The position numbers and the translations under genes are program-made. A model generated the notes under the pieces. It searched no databases. It was not told the DNA's origin and saw only the letters and a program-made list of their open reading frames with translations. Below, one piece after another: positions 1 to 5,142 of a stretch of 6,617 bases of DNA (the stretch's first letter is position 1; each line of letters starts with the position of its first letter). Origin of the DNA: Dehalococcoidales bacterium (GTDB taxonomy: Bacteria; Chloroflexota; Dehalococcoidia; Dehalococcoidales; UBA3254); contig JAQULX010000162.1 in NCBI GenBank assembly GCA_028718465.1, positions 1 through 6,617 of the forward strand, in the 5' to 3' direction.

Positions 1-450
1 GAATGCACACCAAAGCAGTTTGGTGCGTGTCCAAGATCTAGCAACACATTCTTTCATCTTACTTAATCAGGGCAATATTATAGTCTTAGGCTGCCACTAT
101 CTGACTGTTTTTAATAGTAGAAGTATGGGCTATACCGACTCAACTGTGAAAAATAGTTTTTGTTTGTTTTCTTAAACAAAGAAGCCATCGAAAATTCTCC
201 AGCATCCACTTACAACTCCTTTATCACGCACATGGGCTTCTGCATGGGGATGGGTGCTATCTGAATTGCAGTCGGTCAAATAGTACAGAAGCACCGGAAG
301 TTATTTTGCTGAAAAGGAATTACCGCCTTTGGGAAAAACCAGCATGATTATTGATACTAGACAAAGAGACAGCATTGATTTCATCGCTCATATTTATTTT
401 TAGCTCGAACACTCATTAGCAGGCAAGGGCAAATATCTTCTCGAAAGTCT
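1..450. other. Region without an intact gene
   Basis: No reading frame here has both a plausible length and a good ribosome binding site. All six frames are broken by stops within a few dozen codons. One plus-strand frame (about 176-496) is open apart from two TAG codons at 281 and 401, but its translation resembles nothing I recognise. The left edge has a hairpin at 8-25, and the right edge merges into a likely recombinase remnant on the minus strand. The best reading is decayed or non-coding DNA flanking the operon that ends at 519. No tRNA, CRISPR or clear insertion-sequence end is visible. Confidence 0.5.
8..25. repeat. Short perfect hairpin (7-bp stem)
   Basis: CACCAAA (8-14) and TTTGGTG (19-25) are perfect inverted repeats around the loop GCAG. 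Beyond one A/C mismatch the pairing continues weakly outward with wobble pairs. No T-run follows on either strand, so it is not a classical intrinsic terminator. It could be a fragment of an RNA structure or an element end cut by the window edge. Its function is unknown. Confidence 0.4.
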
Positions 451-516
451 ACCTATTGAACGCAATGTTGTACCAAAAGAGTGTCGGGCTGCGTAAGCCT
501 TAGGGGATACCGTGAC
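400..516 (-). pseudogene. Probable remnant of a tyrosine recombinase/integrase (box II region)
   Basis: Read on the minus strand from 516, this frame gives VTVSPKAYAARHSFGTTLRS, then runs to a TAA at 400-402. The core Y-x-ARHSF-x-TTL-R closely matches the conserved box II of XerC-like tyrosine recombinases, typically Y-x-ARHSFAT-x-L-[KR]-x-x-G. There the Arg is catalytic and the position three before it is often Tyr in this subgroup. The match fades after about position 451: no LGH block and no catalytic Tyr follow in any frame. The upstream part of the catalytic domain is absent, because the unrelated 185-residue gene ends at 519. The piece therefore looks like a short truncated relic. The motif match is seen directly; the assignment is by eye, and such a short segment could be chance. 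Confidence 0.38.
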
Positions 517-518
517 AT

Positions 519-1076
519 CTAGGTTTCTTTGAAATCATCAGGGAAAAGCTTCTTCACTTGTTCCCAGTCTTCTTCGGGTATTCTTGAAAAATACTCGTGC
601 AGCTTCGTTCGGAACAAATGACGGTTTTTGACATCCAACTCAAGCAACCGCTTTAGGCCAATCTGTCTCAGTTGCCCGTTTCTTATTGCTGTAATAGTTG
701 AAAAATCCACGACAGATTCCGCGCCGAGCACGGGATTATTATTGAAATAGAAGAATTGTATAGGATCATTTTCAGGTCGATTAATGCCGTTCTCTATTAG
801 GAAGTTGTATTCGGGTGAGTCTTTGGTAAAAGGCATCTTAAATGACAGCGGAGCGACTAAAACAAATGGCCTTCTGGGCTCGTCAATACCTTGGTTATTC
901 TTAAGCCATGTGAGTTCACAGCATTGAGATATGACTACCAGGTAAGCTCTACGTATGGTAGCTTGTGGGACAGTGAATTGATCATTTGTAACCTTGTAAA
1001 AAGAGGTGGGAGTATACCAGGTTGGTTCAAGGATATCACCTTGCCGTAGTTGTTCGTTTGCCGGAGTTAAAAACAT
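519..1076 (-). CDS. Conserved-looking 185-aa protein with QGDIL and ISQCCEL motifs, function unknown
   Basis: I cannot assign a function. The protein starts MFLTPANEQLRQGDIL. It has QGD at residues 12-14 and a hydrophobic strand leading into ISQCCEL (49-55, adjacent Cys52-Cys53), followed by a second hydrophobic strand around FVLVAPLSF (71-79). The combination of an early QGDI motif with a later V-V-x-[ST]-Q-x-C-[DE]-L motif recurs, from memory, in uncharacterised bacterial proteins often found in accessory regions. There is no signal peptide or membrane helix, so it is probably cytosolic. It is the third gene of the protease operon. Its ATG lies only 3 nt after the TGA of the upstream gene (TGA-AAT-ATG) with no strong Shine-Dalgarno site, which points to translational coupling. 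The stop is TAG. The Cys pair could serve redox, metal or thioester chemistry, but that is a guess. Confidence 0.85.
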   Translation of the reverse strand: MFLTPANEQLRQGDILEPTWYTPTSFYKVTNDQFTVPQATIRRAYLVVISQCCELTWLKNNQGIDEPRRPFVLVAPLSFKMPFTKDSPEYNFLIENGINRPENDPIQFFYFNNNPVLGAESVVDFSTITAIRNGQLRQIGLKRLLELDVKNRHLFRTKLHEYFSRIPEEDWEQVKKLFPDDFKET

Positions 1077-1079
1077 ATT

Positions 1080-1349
1080 TCACAAGATATCCATATTCTC
1101 GGCGATGGCCGGACTTTTCGCTATAGTGGGTTTCGGGTATGCCCTTTTTATTCTCTCCCTGTCGTTCGCTCCAATTGTGGCATATTCTGCTTTGATTTGC
1201 GCCTGAGGTGAATCTTCAAGAAGCATTATTCCATTCCTGAGTAGAAAAGATAGGTTGTTTTCGCTAGCCGTTGAAAATGATCCCGTCGAAGTGCTTGCGG
1301 ATGTGGAGTCTTGGTAGTAGAACCAGCCTTGTTCCATGCTAAGCTTCAT
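1080..1349 (-). CDS. Small protein of unknown function (89 aa) in the protease operon
   Basis: I do not recognise this protein. It starts MKLSMEQGWFYYQDS and contains a Ser/Thr-rich, low-complexity stretch (about residues 15-30). A predicted amphipathic part around NLSFLLRNGIMLLED follows (about 32-46), and the C-terminal third is charged and helical. The ATG at 1349 is chosen because GAGGGGTGG lies 4 nt upstream (AGGGG core with 7-nt spacing). A TTG at 1364 would add five residues but sits upstream of that site. The start overlaps the last 11 nt of the protease gene, and the next gene starts 3 nt after the stop, so all three are probably made from one mRNA with coupled translation. Its size and position suggest an adaptor, inhibitor or substrate of the protease; this is inference from context only. 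Confidence 0.75.
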   Translation of the reverse strand: MKLSMEQGWFYYQDSTSASTSTGSFSTASENNLSFLLRNGIMLLEDSPQAQIKAEYATIGANDRERIKRAYPKPTIAKSPAIAENMDIL

Positions 1350-2337
1350 GTCTCCACCCCTCAAAAGTCCTATTATCCTTAATGGCGAGTTGCGTTATGC
1401 CAGGTTGAACTTGGACTGGTTTCCTATTCAGTTGCCCTTCGCTCATATACACATCGCACCCGCCAGCAATGCTTTCAATCAAAGCTCGACGAAACTTATA
1501 ATACGCCTGATCATTTGTCCCAAGAAGCATATCTGGATTAAATGGTATGGTTAGTTCAAGCTCTTGGGCGAAATCGTCATAAAGCGTTTTAATTACCTTA
1601 TACAATGAGTCATCTGGTTTTTCAATTACTAGGCCTAGCTCATCCTTCGCTTCTCTTCGGTTTATTGTGTAATCGTGGCTACCGGATTCGCTACAAAGAA
1701 ATTGAAGAATCTTCTCCATTTTGTTTTCGTTGTTGATTTGACCAGACAGAAGTTTCCGAGCCAGCATCCTTATTTGACTGCGAGCGCGAAAGGCTTCACC
1801 CAGTACCAAAGGGTGGACTTGCTTTGAGAGTTCCTCCAATATGTACCGCATCTCGTCAGGAGGCAAGCGCTCAGCCTTAACGAAATCCAAAAAACCGTTT
1901 ATAGCCTCGACACTGACAGGGACACGCGCATTAGGCGGTGCTCCTACCGGCAAGGGATTGAGAGGTGTATTCACACTAGGATCAATAGGTCCTAAGGTCG
2001 CCTGCTTTGTCATAATAATAGCATCTGCCCCAAGGCAAATAAGAGTACCACCACTATGAGCTTTCATGGGTACGAGGACTTCAAATTTCTTACAGAATTG
2101 GCGTATTAGGTTGGCTATGCTCCAGGAAGCAAGCGTCTCTCCGCCTCTAGTATAAAGAATGAGTGTTATGCAGTCTACCTTGGGTCCTATGGCGTCGAGG
2201 TGATGGACAAAATAATCGATGACTTCTGAGTGAATTTTGGTTTCTAGCTGCCGTCTATCGCCCGTGATATAAGTTATTACTTTCGATCCTCTTTTTTGCT
2301 CTAGTTCTTTGTACAGGGCAATTCGATCAGCTAACAT
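1339..2337 (-). CDS. SDH_sah-type ClpP-fold serine protease (SppA/ClpP superfamily)
   Basis: This 332-residue protein matches the serine dehydrogenase proteinase family (SDH_sah, a ClpP/crotonase-fold group related to SppA and archaeal stomatin-partner proteases). Visible signatures in order are: strand and loop ITLILYTRGGET (57-68); the nucleophile elbow AHSGGT (93-98, Ser95 the predicted nucleophile); LGADAIIM (102-109); LGPIDPS (115-121, Asp119 a likely active-site or structural residue); HPLVLGEAFR (175-184); and FLCSESGSHDYTINRREA near 213-230, typical of the family's C-terminal part. There is no signal peptide or membrane helix, so it should be cytosolic, unlike many SppA relatives. The length is normal for the family. 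The ATG at 2337 is preceded by a weak AAAGGGA site. It is the first gene of a three-gene operon with a well-formed promoter. Family members are predicted peptidases; the substrate here is unknown. The family name comes from a reported serine-degrading activity, which I would not transfer. Confidence 0.9.
   Translation of the reverse strand: MLADRIALYKELEQKRGSKVITYITGDRRQLETKIHSEVIDYFVHHLDAIGPKVDCITLILYTRGGETLASWSIANLIRQFCKKFEVLVPMKAHSGGTLICLGADAIIMTKQATLGPIDPSVNTPLNPLPVGAPPNARVPVSVEAINGFLDFVKAERLPPDEMRYILEELSKQVHPLVLGEAFRARSQIRMLARKLLSGQINNENKMEKILQFLCSESGSHDYTINRREAKDELGLVIEKPDDSLYKVIKTLYDDFAQELELTIPFNPDMLLGTNDQAYYKFRRALIESIAGGCDVYMSEGQLNRKPVQVQPGITQLAIKDNRTFEGWRHEA
1354..1362 (-). promoter_or_regulatory. 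Strong Shine-Dalgarno site for the 89-aa gene
   Basis: GAGGGGTGG on the minus strand lies inside the 3' end of the protease gene and 4 nt before the ATG at 1349. It decides between that ATG and the alternative TTG at 1364. Being inside the upstream coding region, it lets ribosomes finishing the protease re-initiate on the small gene. Confidence 0.6.
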
Positions 2338-2368
2338 GGCGTCTTTCCCTTTAATAGTCTTTGGGTTA

Positions 2369-2397
2369 AATCTACAATATAGCGTTAGCTATGTCAA
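2369..2397 (-). promoter_or_regulatory. Sigma70-type promoter of the protease operon
   Basis: On the minus strand TTGACA (2397-2392) is separated by exactly 17 nt from TAGATT (2374-2369): a perfect -35 and a good -10 box. Transcription should start near 2362, giving a leader of about 25 nt before the ATG at 2337. The spacer contains an inverted repeat, and direct repeats lie just upstream, so this promoter is likely regulated. Confidence 0.7.
2379..2392. promoter_or_regulatory. Inverted repeat in the promoter spacer, candidate operator
   Basis: ATAGC (2379-2383) and GCTAT (2388-2392) form a perfect 5-bp dyad around a 4-bp centre, placed between the -35 and -10 boxes of the protease-operon promoter. 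A dimeric repressor bound here would block polymerase. No regulator gene is encoded in the window, so a regulator would have to come from elsewhere or be one of the operon proteins. The dyad is short and could be chance. Confidence 0.35.
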
Positions 2398-2400
2398 GAT

Positions 2401-2440
2401 TGCATTAAACGATTGCAATAAACGATACTGCATTAAACGA
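2401..2440. repeat. Three 12-bp direct repeats upstream of the protease promoter
   Basis: TGCATTAAACGA occurs at 2401-2412 and 2429-2440, and TGCAATAAACGA (one change) at 2414-2425. The period is 13 then 15 bp. The first copy lies 3 bp beyond the -35 box of the minus-strand promoter. Evenly spaced same-orientation copies upstream of a -35 box are typical of binding sites for an activator or a cooperative repressor. The array also lies between the two divergent genes and could control both. Confidence 0.7.
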
Positions 2441-2451
2441 GAACAAGTGCT

Positions 2452-2467
2452 GCGCGTAGGCGCGTAG
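2452..2467. repeat. Tandem 8-bp repeat GCGCGTAG x2
   Basis: Two perfect adjacent copies of GCGCGTAG lie at 2452-2459 and 2460-2467, followed by a further TAG. The segment is GC-rich inside an AT-rich intergenic region. It is either a small slippage duplication or part of a control region between the divergent promoters. Confidence 0.45.
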
Positions 2468-2512
2468 TAGTAATGAGTACACTAAAGGTATTCCTTATCT
2501 ATTCAAAGGTTG

Positions 2513-2518
2513 TATAAT
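2513..2518 (+). promoter_or_regulatory. Perfect -10 box TATAAT for the membrane-protein gene
   Basis: TATAAT at 2513-2518 would start transcription near 2525, about 30 nt before the preferred ATG at 2555. The -35 match is poor (ATTCCT or TTCCTT around 2490-2496), which suggests a weak or activator-dependent promoter. The box also argues against the upstream TTG at 2510 as a start codon, because that would lie before the transcription start. Confidence 0.5.
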
Positions 2519-2554
2519 ACTCCCATAAGTTATCACATAAGGATGGAATGTTCT

Positions 2555-3589
2555 ATGCCAGCAAGTCCAAGCACTATTCAACAATTGGCAGCCTTAGTAG
2601 CCGTAGTTTCGGTGGCCATCATTGGAGTCGCAATAATGCTCATTCCGCCTCTATGGAAAGGCTGCAAAAAAACCTCCGGTTTTCCCCTACAAGAGAGGCG
2701 CACTATTTACAAAATCCTAGCTTTAGTTTATGGATTATTTGTTGTTATTCTGTTCATTACCAACTTTATTGGTATTCATGCGCCGTCTTTCATACAGCCA
2801 GTAACAAGAATATTCTTGATAGCCATAGTTGTTATCTTTCTTTTCTATGTTGTGGTTCAAAGACTGATATCTTGGATAAAGAAGAGTCGGGAACCTTATC
2901 CGGTAGACTATCTTGCCTTCTCTTACCGATTCACCTTAGCTAGCATATTGCTATGCGTGTTCTTCTCCACATTTGCATTATTTGGTGTATCCCAGACCAT
3001 GCTAGGCATAGAAATTGGCCCCTTTAACCAAGACAACTACAATTGGGGTCGATGGTGGCTGGCAGACGGAATCACCTTTTTTGTCATAGGAATACTTAGC
3101 TATGCTTCTATCTTTATTCCTCAAAGGGCTGCAAGGCCAGTCCCTAATTATAGTTCCAACAGAACCCCTAGAGCCTTGTGGGTTGTTTTTGGAGCGGCAT
3201 TGTGTTTGTTGATCGGTAGTCTATTTGCAATGTCTCAGCAATACACCACTAGGGAATCTTTCATCAATAACCTTCTTTCAATGCCATTGGATGTCGAGGC
3301 CTCAGTTAGCATAAGCGGGACGCAGTTCAAGGTGGTAAATCAGAGCGATTTTGATTGGAAAAACATTACAATCACTCTAAATGGTGAGGAATTATCCTCT
3401 GGATATTTCTTGACCTTACCATCACTAAAGAAAAATGAAGCACACACGGTAGATTTGACTGAGTTTTCTGATAATGCTGGGCGTCGATTCAACTTATCGA
3501 CTACCAAGCCTCTCCGATTTTCAATAGGGTTACAAAATAGCATTGGGCAATCTGGTAGTCGCTACGGTGTCCTAACAAGATTCCCATAA
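2555..3589 (+). CDS. Six-helix membrane protein with C-terminal beta-sandwich-like domain, function unknown
   Basis: Starting at the ATG at 2555 the protein has 344 residues. Hydrophobic segments lie at about 10-30, 53-74, 84-103, 125-146, 170-188 and 207-225, giving six predicted membrane helices, with basic loops (KGCKK, QRLISWIKKSR) after helices 1 and 3. The C-terminal 110 residues are soluble. They contain the pattern F-K-V-V-N-x-S-D-F-D-W-x-N-I-x-I-x-L-N-G (258-277), a later GYF and F-x-D-x-x-GRRFN, which recall Ig-like beta-sandwich domains seen in many uncharacterised bacterial membrane and lipoproteins. The start is uncertain: AAGGATGG (2539-2546) suits the ATG at 2555, while the ATG at 2543 overlaps that site. 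The gene ends with tandem in-frame stops TAA TAG. It is divergent from the protease operon and may share its control region. Confidence 0.85.
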   Translation: MPASPSTIQQLAALVAVVSVAIIGVAIMLIPPLWKGCKKTSGFPLQERRTIYKILALVYGLFVVILFITNFIGIHAPSFIQPVTRIFLIAIVVIFLFYVVVQRLISWIKKSREPYPVDYLAFSYRFTLASILLCVFFSTFALFGVSQTMLGIEIGPFNQDNYNWGRWWLADGITFFVIGILSYASIFIPQRAARPVPNYSSNRTPRALWVVFGAALCLLIGSLFAMSQQYTTRESFINNLLSMPLDVEASVSISGTQFKVVNQSDFDWKNITITLNGEELSSGYFLTLPSLKKNEAHTVDLTEFSDNAGRRFNLSTTKPLRFSIGLQNSIGQSGSRYGVLTRFP

Positions 3590-3656
3590 TAGGCAACCCC
3601 TTCTAGCTTTGAACTACAAAAGCCGATGGCTCTGTGAATAGAAGAAAGGGAAAGAG

Positions 3657-3676
3657 ACAACATACTTCTATGTTGT
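3657..3676. terminator. Perfect 8-bp hairpin between convergent genes
   Basis: ACAACATA (3657-3664) pairs perfectly with TATGTTGT (3669-3676) around a CTTC tetraloop. It lies 68 bp beyond the stop of the membrane-protein gene and about 120 bp beyond the 3' end of the convergent minus-strand operon. The stem is AT-rich and no T-run follows on either strand, so it is not a convincing intrinsic terminator. It might protect a 3' end or act with Rho. The rest of the 206-bp gap shows no gene. Confidence 0.3.
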
Positions 3677-3795
3677 GTGATTGTTGAGTGACTAAAGCTT
3701 GTTGTGACCAAAGAAGAAGTGCAATACATATCTACTATATCTACACCATATAGGTAAGTATATTCTATGTGCTATTTAGATCCCCAAAATGTGGC

Positions 3796-4563
3796 TTAAT
3801 CAATTCGTGTTGTCTTTCCATCATTCCAGGTTATTTCAATCTCACGAATGACATTATCCTCTGGTGTACCCTTTATCTGTCCCGAGTAGCGGTGCCCAAT
3901 AATCACATCTTCCTCATTGCCGTCTTGTGGTTCAAAGAACTTTAGTCCATAGTCCGTTTCAAAGGCCACGATGGCATGGCCGACGTCGCTGTTCACAAAG
4001 CTAATGATTACGTAACCACACCTTATGCTTCTTTCAGTGGCAGCATCATATACCTCTTGGGCGAAGTCAGCGCAGACATACTCATCTTCCCGGTACTGAC
4101 GCCTCCAGGATCTAATATCCGCGAGAAACATTTTAACACCTAGCAGTAAAGGATTACTCAATTCTTCTTGGTGGTCTGCCGTAGACTCACTCTGAGCTTC
4201 TTTTATTTGCGTTGGGCTGTTGGGCCAAACGACATTAATAAATAAATTGCCTTTTCTGCTTTTACATTCGAGATTAAGGCATTCGTGTTTGTTATTTGCT
4301 TCATTGTAGAAGAGTGAGATTTTGCCACATTGAGGGCATGCTTCCAATTTTACAGGCTGTTTCGCTGTATTCTCTGGCTTCGGTTCTGATTTCCTATCGT
4401 TCTGTTCCCGTTTCTTCTTTAAACCCTCGGCTACTTTTAATATATCTACGGCACCTAATTCAAAATTGGGCTTAGTAATATCAGTATTATGAGAACAGTT
4501 ATTGCAGATATCTAGATTCCTCTTGTCCCGATAAACGCACCACTCACAATTTTCGTACAGCAT
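3796..4563 (-). CDS. Zinc-ribbon protein with C-terminal transglutaminase-like (Cys-His-Glu) domain
   Basis: This 255-residue protein has three parts. The N-terminus carries a CxxC-x10-CxxC zinc ribbon (Cys6, 9, 20, 23). After a charged linker (about 45-72), a second ribbon uses Cys76, 79, 95 and 100. The C-terminal domain (about 145-255) has the pattern of transglutaminase/papain-fold proteins: YVCADFA (Cys164), GHAIVAFET (His196) and LKFFEPQ (Glu211), spaced as in a catalytic Cys-His-acid triad, with Glu in place of the common Asp. Family members can be peptidases, amidases or transferases, so the reaction here is open. No signal peptide or helix is seen, so it is probably cytosolic. GCAGG lies 7 nt before the ATG. 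The gene follows the Nudix gene by 46 nt and is likely the last of that operon. The ribbons suggest binding to nucleic acid or protein. Confidence 0.85.
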   Translation of the reverse strand: MLYENCEWCVYRDKRNLDICNNCSHNTDITKPNFELGAVDILKVAEGLKKKREQNDRKSEPKPENTAKQPVKLEACPQCGKISLFYNEANNKHECLNLECKSRKGNLFINVVWPNSPTQIKEAQSESTADHQEELSNPLLLGVKMFLADIRSWRRQYREDEYVCADFAQEVYDAATERSIRCGYVIISFVNSDVGHAIVAFETDYGLKFFEPQDGNEEDVIIGHRYSGQIKGTPEDNVIREIEITWNDGKTTRID

Positions 4564-4609
4564 ACAGATGCCTGCCTTACTCAGATATTCTTAAGCAATC
4601 GATCCCGGA

Positions 4610-5116
4610 CTATTCTTCACCGTCATAATCGATTTTGCTCCCATCATCCGCATCCTCAATATTGCCGTCCTCTTCCTCATCTATAACTGGCCGTTCCTGA
4701 GAAGCTGACCTACTCTTTTTCCACTCGTAATATCGATCAATTATTTTTTCAGTCTCAACGGAAATCAAGACATTACATCCAGGATAATAATAATCTATCC
4801 TGTGAACGTCTTTTCCATTTGGTCTTGGAGTCCCCGATGCTTTAACTAAACACACAGTGTGGTGGTTTTGAAATTTATGCCTGCCTGACATAGTTGGTCT
4901 TATTTCACCTCTATGTCGAAAAATTATTTCAGCAGCATATGGTAACAAGCCGGTTTCTTCAGTAAGTTCCCGAAATGCTGCTATGAATCTACTTTCACCT
5001 CTTTCAGCACCGCCACCAGGTAATTCGAACTTTCCATGTCGTCCGGCTGTTAAAAGAATGCCGTGTTTTGTTTCTAATATAGCAGTGCCTCTTCTTCTAT
5101 ACCTAATTTCAGACAT
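4610..5116 (-). CDS. Nudix hydrolase with acidic C-terminal tail
   Basis: The protein has a perfect Nudix box G-x5-E-x7-RE-L-x-EE-x-G-L at residues 35-57 (numbered from the chosen ATG), which binds Mg2+ and cleaves nucleoside diphosphates linked to another group. The preceding GILLT and FELPGGG segments are standard for the fold. Substrate cannot be read from the sequence; ADP-ribose-like compounds, dinucleotides, oxidised nucleotides or RNA caps are possible. The ATG at 5116 (168 aa) is preferred because AAAAAGGAG lies 7 nt upstream. An ATG at 5149 would add 11 basic residues and overlap the upstream stop codon. The last 25 residues (about 144-168) are strongly acidic (EEED, EDADD, DYDGEE) and probably disordered, an addition beyond the Nudix domain. 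It sits 26 nt after the phosphoesterase fusion gene, implying co-transcription. Confidence 0.92.
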   Translation of the reverse strand: MSEIRYRRRGTAILETKHGILLTAGRHGKFELPGGGAERGESRFIAAFRELTEETGLLPYAAEIIFRHRGEIRPTMSGRHKFQNHHTVCLVKASGTPRPNGKDVHRIDYYYPGCNVLISVETEKIIDRYYEWKKSRSASQERPVIDEEEDGNIEDADDGSKIDYDGEE

Positions 5117-5123
5117 TGATCGT

Positions 5124-5132
5124 CTCCTTTTT
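5124..5132 (-). promoter_or_regulatory. Strong Shine-Dalgarno site for the Nudix gene
   Basis: AAAAAGGAG on the minus strand, 7 nt before the ATG at 5116, fixes the start of the Nudix protein and argues against the longer version starting at 5149. It lies in the 26-nt gap after the phosphoesterase gene. Confidence 0.65.
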
Positions 5133-5142
5133 AATACTACGT

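Noticed and set aside
111..188. Minus-strand 25-codon ORF (MASLFKKTNKNYF...) with GGAG upstream, resembling an integrase N-terminus
   Set aside because: It is too short. It also lies downstream of the putative C-terminal recombinase remnant, so the two cannot belong to one gene in order. The likeness rests on a few common residues.
176..496. Plus-strand frame open for about 105 codons except for two TAG codons (281, 401), raising stop-codon recoding (pyrrolysine) or a pseudogene
   Set aside because: The translation resembles no family I know, there is no ribosome binding site, and TAG ends real genes in this window (519, 1339, 4610). An opposite-strand recombinase-like match covers its end.
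1006..1206. Plus-strand 66-residue hydrophobic ORF
   Set aside because: It is antisense to the 89-aa and 185-aa genes. Hydrophobicity here is a by-product of reading the opposite strand, and no Shine-Dalgarno site is present.
2401..2440. CRISPR array
   Set aside because: The repeats are 12 bp with 1-3 bp between them, so there are no spacers. They are promoter-proximal direct repeats.
2510..2554. TTG start at 2510 adding 15 residues to the membrane protein
   Set aside because: It overlaps the TATAAT box and would lie upstream of the expected transcription start. AAGGATGG better serves the ATG at 2555.
3724..3780. Imperfect inverted repeat CATATAG...CTATGTG as a terminator for the minus-strand operon
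   Set aside because: The stem is short and AT-rich with a wobble pair, a long loop and no T-run.
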